A stretch of DNA of 64,000 nt from contig CAMTDV010000012.1 of assembly GCA_947069175.1 (NCBI GenBank), positions 38,224,341 through 38,288,340 on the forward strand. Reading direction: 5' to 3'. Below are positions 56,402-64,000 of this stretch, in pieces. A program made the translations under genes and the position numbers. The notes under the pieces were generated by a model. The model had not been told where the DNA came from. It ran no database searches and saw only the letters and a list, made by a program, of their open reading frames with translations. Each line of letters opens with the position of its first letter. The stretch's first letter is position 1. The stretch comes from Scalesia atractyloides (lineage: Eukaryota > Streptophyta > Magnoliopsida > Asterales > Asteraceae).

Positions 56402-56575
56402 TAAAAGCGCTTATGGTTTAGAATTCTTGATGATCTTTATTAATTTACAATACCCTTTATATAGGGAGAAAACAATCAGTTAATAAGGAAACGATATACA
56501 AAATATGCACAATAAATAAGAGATCATAATCTATTCCTAAAATAATATTCTGCTGTAAATATTCTTCGGCTAAGA
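56402..56575 (-). repeat. 3' LTR of copia element G
   Basis: 174 bp; includes a minus-strand TATATAAAGGG promoter motif at 56453-56463. A purine tract (GCGGAGGAG on the minus strand) adjoins it at 56576-56584. The gag-pol stop codon falls inside its first bases. Confidence 0.9.
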
Positions 56576-59500
56576 CTCCTCCGCAGTTTGAGCGGGCAGA
56601 GGACAGACGCTCAAGTTGGATCGAAAAGACTGGAAAAGTTGGCGAGCGAGGCCCTTAGTGAAGATATCCGCATAATGTAATGACGTAGGAACATGACGGA
56701 CACGGATCCAGCCAACACGAACCTTCTCACGAACAAAATGAATATCAATCGCTATGTGTTTAGTCCACCGATGTTGAACCGTATTGTCTGACATATATAC
56801 CACTGAAACATTATCACAATAAACCACAGAAGCTTGTCGAAGGGGAAGATGTAACTCAAGAAGTAAATTTCGTAGCCAGGTTGATTCAGCTACGGCATTA
56901 GCAAACACCACGATACTCAGCCTCAGCACTAGAACGCGAAACGGTAGGTTGCCATTTAGAGGACCATGAAATAAGATTGTCGCCTAGGAAAACACAGTAA
57001 CCACTAGTTGAGCGACGAGAATCCGGGCAAACCACCCCAATCAGCATCCGAATAAGCTACCAAAGAATGAGTAGTAGACTTGACAACCCATATACCATAG
57101 TTAATTGTGCCCTGTAAGTACCTAATAATCCGCTTTAGGAAAACAAAGTACGGTTCACGAGGTTCATGCATAAAAAGACATACTTGTTGTACCGCATAGG
57201 AGATATCTGGCCTTGTGAACGTGAGGTACTGTAAAGCTCCAGCTAGACTACGATAAAGAGTTGGATCATGAAACAAAGGACCATCTGAAGCACTGAGCTT
57301 GGAGGATAAATCAACTGGAGTAGTGCATGATTTACATGCGGTCATAGATGCTCGTGCAAATGATGTCTTTTGTATACTGAGCCTGATCCAAAAATAAACC
57401 TGTAGTATTTTGGGTCACCCGAAGACCCAAAAAATGATGTAACTGCCCAAATCAGTCATTTAAACTCTCGTGAGAGCATGCGAATAATATCATGTAGTAG
57501 CACATCAGATGAGGCTGTGAGGACGATATCATCAACATAAAGTAGCAAATAAGCAGTATGTGTGCCATGGGTGTAAACAAATAAGGAATTGTCACAGACA
57601 CTACTGCAAAATCCCTTGGACAAAATATGATTTGGAAATCTAGTGTACCATGCCCGTGGAGCCTGCTTTAAGCCATATAGAGACTTTTTAGCCTGCAAAC
57701 AAAATTAGGGAAACGGCAATTGGTAAAACCAGGAGGCTGATGCATAAACACTAATTCATCCAGTGTCCCATGTAAGAAGGCGTTCTTGACATCCAACTGA
57801 TGGATAGGCCATGAACGAGAGACAGCAATAGACAAGACTGTCCGAATAGTAGCCGGCTTAACAACCGGCTGAAAGTGTCCTCACAATCAATACCAACTGT
57901 TTGAGATTTCCCTTGAACTACCAGTCGCGCCTTGTATCTTTCCAAAGATCCACCGGATTTAAACTTATGCTTAAATAACCACATACATCGAATAATCGGC
58001 CGATCGTGTGGGCGTGGCACCAATTCCCATGTGTCCTTTTCTGCAAAGCACTAAACTATGCCTGCATGGCATGTAACCAATGAGGGTCGGCAAAGGCCCT
58101 AGCATATGAGGTCGAAACTGAGATAATGGAGGTAGTATAGAGAGTGTGGTGAGATTTAGACCGGGTGGTCATGGGGTGAATATTTGTGGAGTTTGTGGGC
58201 CGAGAGGTTTGTGGGGCGGTGGTTTGCTGGAAAGTGGGAGGGGGCTGTAGGCTGTTGAGTAGTATCAGGTGATGGATTGGCTGCAGGAGGGGGTTGGTTA
58301 TTAGAGGGTGTTGGACTCGTGGTTTGGTTAGGGTTGTGTGGTGTTGGTTTTGGGCGACGAGAGTATGTAATAGGGAATGGGGAGGTGGTGTGAAGATGTG
58401 ATGGGGTAGGTGATGGTGTGGCTAGAGGCGGTGGGAAGTTAAATCCCAAGGGTATGAGGTCTCTAAAAAGAATATGTGGCTGGTGGGGTAGGTATATTAT
58501 ACGAAAAAGTATGTTCGTCAAAAGTTACATGACGGGAGATGTGTACCTTACCCGTAATGGGGTCAAAGCAATGGTATCCTCGGAAATCAGGTGGGTAACC
58601 GAGTAAGATGCATCGAATGGCTCTCGGGTGAAGGCAGTGGGGTTGTTTGGCGGATGTGTTGGGATAACAAGCGCATCCGAAGACACGTAAATAGTCATAG
58701 GTAGGGTGACGGAGATATAGAGCGAAGGTGGGAGTGAAGAAATTGAGGCGTTTTGTGGGTAAGATGTTGTGAAGATATGTGGCGGTGTGGAGGGCCTCAA
58801 CCCAAAAAATAGGTGGTAGATGCGCATGTATGAGTAATGAGCGGATGATGTCATTAAGGCGACGGATCACACGCTCTGCCGCCGTTTTGGGAGGATGTTT
58901 GGGGACATGAGAAACGGAATAAAAGTCCATGTTGGTGGGCAAATGTTTTAAAAGCATGATTGTCAAATTCGCCCCCTAAATCACATTGGAATGTTTTGAT
59001 GTTGCGATTAAATTGTGTTTCAATAGGCGGTTAAAGTTGTGAAGGTTTCAGATTTGTATTTCAAAGGATATACCCAAACAAAGTTTGAAAAATTATCAAT
59101 TAGGACCATGTAGTATTTGTACCCGGTTTGACATGGTATGGGTGAGGTCCATAAATCACAATGTATAATATCAAAAAGGAGAGAATGTAAAAGAATTGGA
59201 ATCATAAAACGGTAAACGTTTGCTATTAGATAAATGGCATGAATTACAAAATGATTGTTTATTGGAATGACAAGAAAAACCAAAAATTTCTAGTTAAAAC
59301 ATCTAAAACTTGACTGCCAGGGTGTCCGAGACGATCATGCCATGGTAACGCGTTAGAAGCAAGGAAACAAGCTTGAGGCGGAAGAGTGGGTGGAGTAATC
59401 GGGTAAAGGTTCGCCCGTGCTATTGTGGCGGGAAAGGAGCCGTCCAGTTGTGAGATCCTTCACGGAAAAAACTAAACGGTCAAATTCAACGGAAAGATTG

Positions 59501-60838
59501 TTATCCTGTGTAAAACGTTGGACGGACAATAGGTTTTTAATTATGTGGGGACTGTAAAGCATGTTGGGTAGGATATAGGTTCGGTCATGTATTGGTAGGA
59601 ATCCTGTGCCCGAGCCCTCAATTGGTAAACATTGCCTGTTGTCGACTAAAAGTTTAGTGTTAACAGAAAAGAGTCAGAGATACGAATCATACCTTGGTTT
59701 TCTGTCTCATGACGCTCCGCACTGGTGTCCATGAACTTAGTAGGGTCACATGAAAGCTGCATAGTGTTAAAAGCAGCGCTTAAGTCGGACGGGCTCAATG
59801 CGTCATAACCTGCTGGTGCTGTGAACTGCTGTGTTGGACCTGAAAAACCAGTGTAGTGGGCGGCCGGTTTTTGTTGTTGATTGGGCCGCCAAGTGGATTG
59901 GGTGGATAAGGACAAGGTGGCGTGTTCCACCAAGCCCACTGTGGGTAAGTCGGGGGACCAGATTGGTTCTGGAATTGCCATAGGACCCCATAGGGTTGCC
60001 GCGGTATCCGCGTCCCCGGTTGTTTCCACGGCCCCTTGCGTCCTCGTCCGCGGCCCCTGGTGCTGTACTGAATGGGATTGTTGGTTGGCTACGGTTGCTG
60101 TTGATGGTTCGGCAGTGCTTGTTGGGATTGCCGCTGCTGGTCCGGTGGTTGATTAGTGGTTGTTTGGGCAATGAGGACAGAAGATGGAGAGGCCTGCTGT
60201 CGAGCCTGTTGTCTGATAACTTCATCTTGTAACATTGTTCGTGCAAGATCCCAATCGGCTTGTTGGGAATTAATGAGTGAAGCAGTAGTATCGAACTCTT
60301 GTGACAGACCACAAAACAAGCTGCAGAACCAGACGCGATTCTGTAACCGGTTGATCGACATCTGATAATTGATCAGCAAGTTCCTTCAATTGTTTGCAAT
60401 AATCATCAACTGAGCTGCAGGCGGCAAGAGTCAAGTTCACGAACCGGGTTTCCAAAGCTGCAGCCTTGGCTCTCTTATTGCTTAAAAAAAATTTCTCGAG
60501 CCTCAACCAAGTCGTGCGGGCAGAGGCTTCAGTGTCGAGAATAGTCCGAGCCAATCATCACTGATAGTGCTGTAAATCCACTGGGACACCAAAGCGTCCA
60601 CTTTTTTCCAGGCTGAATAGGTCAGGTCTGTAGATTCGGGTGGGTTGGTGGTGCCATCGATTTGATTAAGAACACGATAGGCAACTGCATGAAACTTAAA
60701 GAGTTTGACCTAGGATGAGTAGGTTACAGAGGTGCCATCGAGCATGCGGATTTTGGATTGGATATTGGTGACCGAATACGCCGGGTGTAGGGCCGTCGAG
60801 GATTTCTGGTCGGAGGACTGTTCGTCCGGTTTGGTCAT
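56570..60838 (-). pseudogene. Gag-pol of copia element G, many frame breaks
   Basis: About 1,420 codons from ATG 60838 to TAG 56570-56572. Order: gag (60838-59650; LETRFVNLTLAACSSVDDYC, Gln/Asn-rich tail), pre-integrase segment (59562-59353; HIIKNLLSVQRF), integrase (59283-58463; HCDLWTSPIPCQTGYKYYMV, FGCACYP), reverse transcriptase (58023-57456; [38 protein letters not shown]) and RNase H (57345-56570; [35 protein letters not shown]). Pieces lie in all three frames, and gag has a TAG near 60714 where relatives have Trp. No zinc knuckle was seen. Not functional. Confidence 0.92.
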
Positions 60839-60903
60839 GGTGACCGGTTGTGCGAAAAAAATAGAGGGAAAAAAAGGACAAGATGGTGTATCTCAGAACC
60901 GAA

Positions 60904-60915
60904 GCTCTGATACCA
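60904..60915 (-). other. Primer-binding site of copia element G
   Basis: GCTCTGATACCA on the plus strand, directly against the LTR at 60916: the initiator tRNA-Met site usual for copia. Confidence 0.92.
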
Positions 60916-61081
60916 TAAAAGCGTTTATGGTTTAGAATTATTGATGATCTTTATTGATTTACAAATATAGGGAGAAAACAATCAGTTAATAAGGAAACGA
61001 ATACAAAAATATGCACAATAAATAAGAGATCATAATCTATTCCTAAAATAATATTCTGCTGTAAATATTCTTCGGCTAAGA
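60916..61081 (-). repeat. 5' LTR of copia element G, TATA box damaged
   Basis: 166 bp. Compared with the 3' LTR it lacks about 9-11 bp at 60963-60968, which removes the AAAGGG side of the TATATAAAGGG motif and leaves TATATTTG. Otherwise nearly identical. Confidence 0.9.
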
Positions 61082-61086
61082 AATGT

Positions 61087-61255
61087 GTGACCAATTTAGA
61101 TTAGATATCCTAAACATTCAGACTCAGTATAATACTTAATCATTCAAAGGCGAATGTCTTAACCATTTAGATATATGCTCGCGAAACAAACAGTCTAAAC
61201 CATTAAGTGCTGAATCAGTAGATCTGAACCATTAAGAGCCTCATTAAAAGATAAA
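61087..61255. mobile_element. Right part of the AATGGTTAAG-family repeat
   Basis: Continues the repeat interrupted at 56401 (GTGACCAATTTAGATTAG..., repeated AACCATTAAG phrases). Its sequence to about 61200 matches the reverse complement of the intron 1 copy at 45620-45810. Confidence 0.75.
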
Positions 61256-62195
61256 GAAACAACCTAACAATTAACCGAGTTAAGTTTATCCAACATTTCC
61301 AAATCTTTGAATTTAAAAATATAGTATTTTGTATAAGTTAAATATAAATACTTCGAAGTTGATGGTCATGTATTTAAAGGCAGATGTTTTACGTGTAAAG
61401 GTTTAATATCATATAAATGTTTTACGTGTAAAGTTTAATATCATATGAGAATAAGAATAAAAACTATAACGTGTATTGAAAAATATCTTAATAATTATAA
61501 ATAAAGGTTAACTATTACTATTTTAGCCTTTGTGTTTTAGCTAGTTTAATCATTTAAGTTTAGAATTTTTTTTTATATATTAGACCCTAAAATTGCATTT
61601 TATAATGGTTTTGGCTTTTAATACAATTTTGTTATTTTTTTACAGTTAAGTATGAGGGTAATTAGGTCATTTTAAACTTAGGGGTTGTTTTTGATAATTA
61701 TAAAGTTATTTTAATATTTATACAAGAGATTATTAATGCAATACTCAAGTTTTTTTTATTATTTCATTATTTTCAAGATTATTATTTACCAAAATACGTT
61801 TTACATATACAAATAAACACATATTTGATTTAACCTTTTTTATAAACGTTACTTTTAATATCATTTGTTTTTTAACCTTTTCTAAAAGTCGTTTTTCGTT
61901 TTTAAAATTATTCATTTTTAAACTGTTTATACTTAAATAGCTCTTTTTAAAGTCGTCTATCTTTTAAAGTTTTTTTAAACACTTTATTTTATACCGTTCT
62001 TTTTATAATCATTTGTGTTTTAAACTTTTTTAAATAATTTGGTTTTTAAACTTTTTTAAATAATTGGTTTTTTTAAGTTGTTCATTTTTAAAAGTGTTTT
62101 TTTTAAACCATTCTTTTTAAAACCATTTTTAAATCGTTCATTTTTTAAACTTGTATTAAATTTACTTATAGTCGTGTATCCCCTTTTCTTTCTTC
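61256..62195. other. AT-rich intergenic stretch
   Basis: No gene. Many runs of T and repeated CTTTTTAAA/TCATTTTTAAA phrases (61850-62150) indicate degenerate simple sequence. Confidence 0.6.
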
Positions 62196-63110
62196 CTATT
62201 TTCTTTTAGGTGCGGGAAATACGAATTTTCGTAGAATCATTTCGACAGCCGTGATGATGGCACCAGCTTTAATTGTTTCTGCAAATGTCTTAGGGGTTTT
62301 GGATTTGATAAACACCCTCATTTCGGAGGGTAGACGCCAGATAAACCTATTGATCAATTGTTCCTCAGTTAGGGCTAAATAAGAAACCAATCGAGATATA
62401 TCATTGAAAGGATAACATACTCTCGTATGTTTTATTTCCCATTTTTAATTGAAAGAACTTCACTTCCAATTGTTCAGTCTTGCTAGGAGAACAAAACTTA
62501 GCAAGAAACTTATGAATAAACTCTTCCCGTTTCATCTCTTTACTTTTTCTTTGCCCTCGGTTCGAACCACAATGTTCCACCAGTGAAGGGCTTCAGTTTC
62601 AAACATATGTATGGCAAACTGTACTTTGTTATGATCGTTACACTCACATATGTCTAATACTGACTTCATCCTATTGAGCCAATCTTGGGCCTCTATTGCT
62701 CTCTTTCTTCCGTTGAAAGCTGAGGTTTAGAGGACATGAAGTGCTTATAAGTGCATTCTTTGGATTTAGTTTTCCTTTTAGCATAGTTACACAAGTCTTT
62801 TCTTTTCGCCCATTCTTTCCCTTTGTACTAGCGTGGAGGCAACCGAGCTTTCTTCAGGTCGTTCTCCTGACTGGTTAACATTACCGGTTTGTGCATTTGT
62901 CATTATCTTAGCCACTTCCACACCTAAATTGTGAATATCTTAACCATTTAAATGCATGCTCATACTAGACCGGGATCTGACACTATGAGAGAGAGTTTGG
63001 GCCCTATGCGAAGCTTCCTCTCTTCTACTGTTATTTCGTTTATGTCTAGACACTTGTTCATGTCTAGATCCTTGTTCATCTCTATGTTTAGACGTTATCT
63101 CTTTCTATAG
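62196..63110 (-). pseudogene. Gag remnant of gypsy element I
   Basis: The minus strand shows capsid-like pieces: WLNRMKSVLDICEC near 62670, LHWWNIVVRTEG near 62580, then LALTEEQLINRFIWRLPSEMR at 62390-62320. Frame breaks separate them. An N-terminal Arg/Ser/His-rich part lies near 63000-63100. No pol follows on the left, so the element is truncated at about 62196. Confidence 0.75.
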
Positions 63111-63355
63111 GAATATGATTACTAGTATGTATTATACATTTTTATAATATAACAGTTATATATCACACAAATATTAATGTAGCACATAAAAAGGCAAAAC
63201 ATAGGTTATTTCTTCTTGAGTCACTCAAAGGATAATGCAAGTGCTTTTCTTGAGATCTTGTTATTTGAACTAGCCTATGTCTGCTATTAACTCTATAGAG
63301 CTCCACTGGTTAAAGCTTAGGCATTCCTGCAATACCTAATTCGCTAAAACCTCGG

Positions 63356-63367
63356 GCTCTGATACCA
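63356..63367 (-). other. Primer-binding site of gypsy element I
   Basis: GCTCTGATACCA on the plus strand, two bases from the LTR start at 63370. Confidence 0.9.
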
Positions 63368-63369
63368 AC

Positions 63370-64000
63370 TGTAACACTCCACCCGTAACTCTAGTGATTA
63401 TGTACAATTGATAAACTTATAGCGAGGCACCAAAAACTTTCATTTTAACTTATGATTTTCTACGTACAACTCTTTATTTATTTACAATATTCAACATCTA
63501 GGAACTTTTAGATCTCAGTTGTCTTCTCTCTATTTCTAAGATTGTTTCATTGATTACCTATGACATGTATACTCAAACGACGTCAGCTAAATGTTGGTGA
63601 GCTCATGTTATACAGTTTACAAAAACACAATTGACATGCATGTAACATGGGCTATGATATTTTGGGCCAATGGCAATCCTATGCCATTCATGACCTTTTC
63701 ACAACCACTGACAATTGGCTTGTCGAACCCCCGTCCATCGCATAGGATGGTAGTGTCGTGATGCATACGAGGAACTATATCCTCTTTTCAGCCAGTTTCG
63801 ACACATCTCATTAAGCATATAAGGATCCAAATATACCCCTACCGATAATTGCACGTTACGACATTCTTATATTATTACCAGTTTAGCCAAAACAAGTATA
63901 CAATCACAGTTTATAAATAAACATGATAACTCACGTGTTTAAGAGTTGCTAAACATGAGCTAGTACGATCGAGTACTATCTCGGGTTCCTGACACAATTA
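63370..64000 (-). repeat. 5' LTR of gypsy element I (cut by window edge)
   Basis: Begins TGTAACACTCCACCC beside the primer-binding site and runs off the right edge. No internal structure noted. Confidence 0.8.

Larger units (their letters stand above)
56402..61081 (-). mobile_element. Ty1/copia element G with target-site duplication
   Basis: Short LTRs (56402-56575 and 60916-61081) enclose a minus-strand gag-pol. AATGT stands on both sides (56397-56401 and 61082-61086); the borders could shift by one base. Size about 4.7 kb, as for small copia families such as Ale/Retrofit. The LTR ends appear to be T...A rather than TG...CA. The copies differ by a few substitutions and one deletion, so the insertion is of moderate age. 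Confidence 0.93.

Noticed and set aside
59881..60365. Plus-strand ORFs over copia gag
   Set aside because: Antisense to the Gln/Asn-rich gag tail of element G; composition artefacts.

Overview
The window is nuclear DNA of a flowering plant, most likely a eudicot and, by the look of its repeats, probably an Asteraceae species (the family-level guess is inference). The signs are intron-containing genes with GT-AG junctions, plant TATA boxes, no bacterial-style operons, and mostly nested LTR retrotransposons, MITEs and a Helitron-like tail. I see two host genes. No rRNA, no credible functional tRNA gene and no CRISPR array were seen.

Region 1-24589 is a three-level nest of Ty3/gypsy elements, all on the minus strand. 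Element A (1-10684) sits in the reverse transcriptase of element B (10685-16307). B sits in the pol region of element C (16308-24589). For each, the 5' LTR, a primer-binding site resembling the initiator tRNA-Met type and the gag side are inside the window. The matching 3' halves of B and C must lie left of position 1. A has LTRs that are almost identical but a badly broken gag-pol, a candidate gag intron and an intact extra 230-aa ORF. The LTRs carry unusual internal structure: five phased dyads in A, three covarying hairpins with tRNA B-box motifs in B, and GC-rich hairpins plus tandem repeats in C.

Region 24590-44470 is a graveyard. It holds a Sirevirus-like copia 3' end (26157-29467), foldback MITEs embedded in TA microsatellites (30268-31180), a large LTR-like block (31240-33582), a 3' LTR plus chromodomain of another chromovirus (37822-40099), a copia LTR (41167-41591), a gag fragment of another gypsy lineage (42036-42407) and a non-autonomous element rich in GTTCG motifs (42600-43256). 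A few small ORFs of unknown meaning occur here.

Region 44480-55831 holds the two host genes, which converge. On the plus strand is a seven-exon alpha/beta hydrolase of the plant monoacylglycerol lipase-like family (44957-49559). On the minus strand is a six-exon GRDP (DUF1399) gene (55831-51320), shorter than usual for the family. A foldback MITE lies between their 3' ends, and introns of both genes hold transposon remnants.

Region 56271-64000 contains a Ty1/copia element (56402-61081) with target-site duplication and short LTRs, inserted in a small repeat that also occurs in intron 1 of the hydrolase gene. It is followed by an AT-rich stretch and the gag, primer-binding site and 5' LTR start of a further gypsy element that runs off the right edge.
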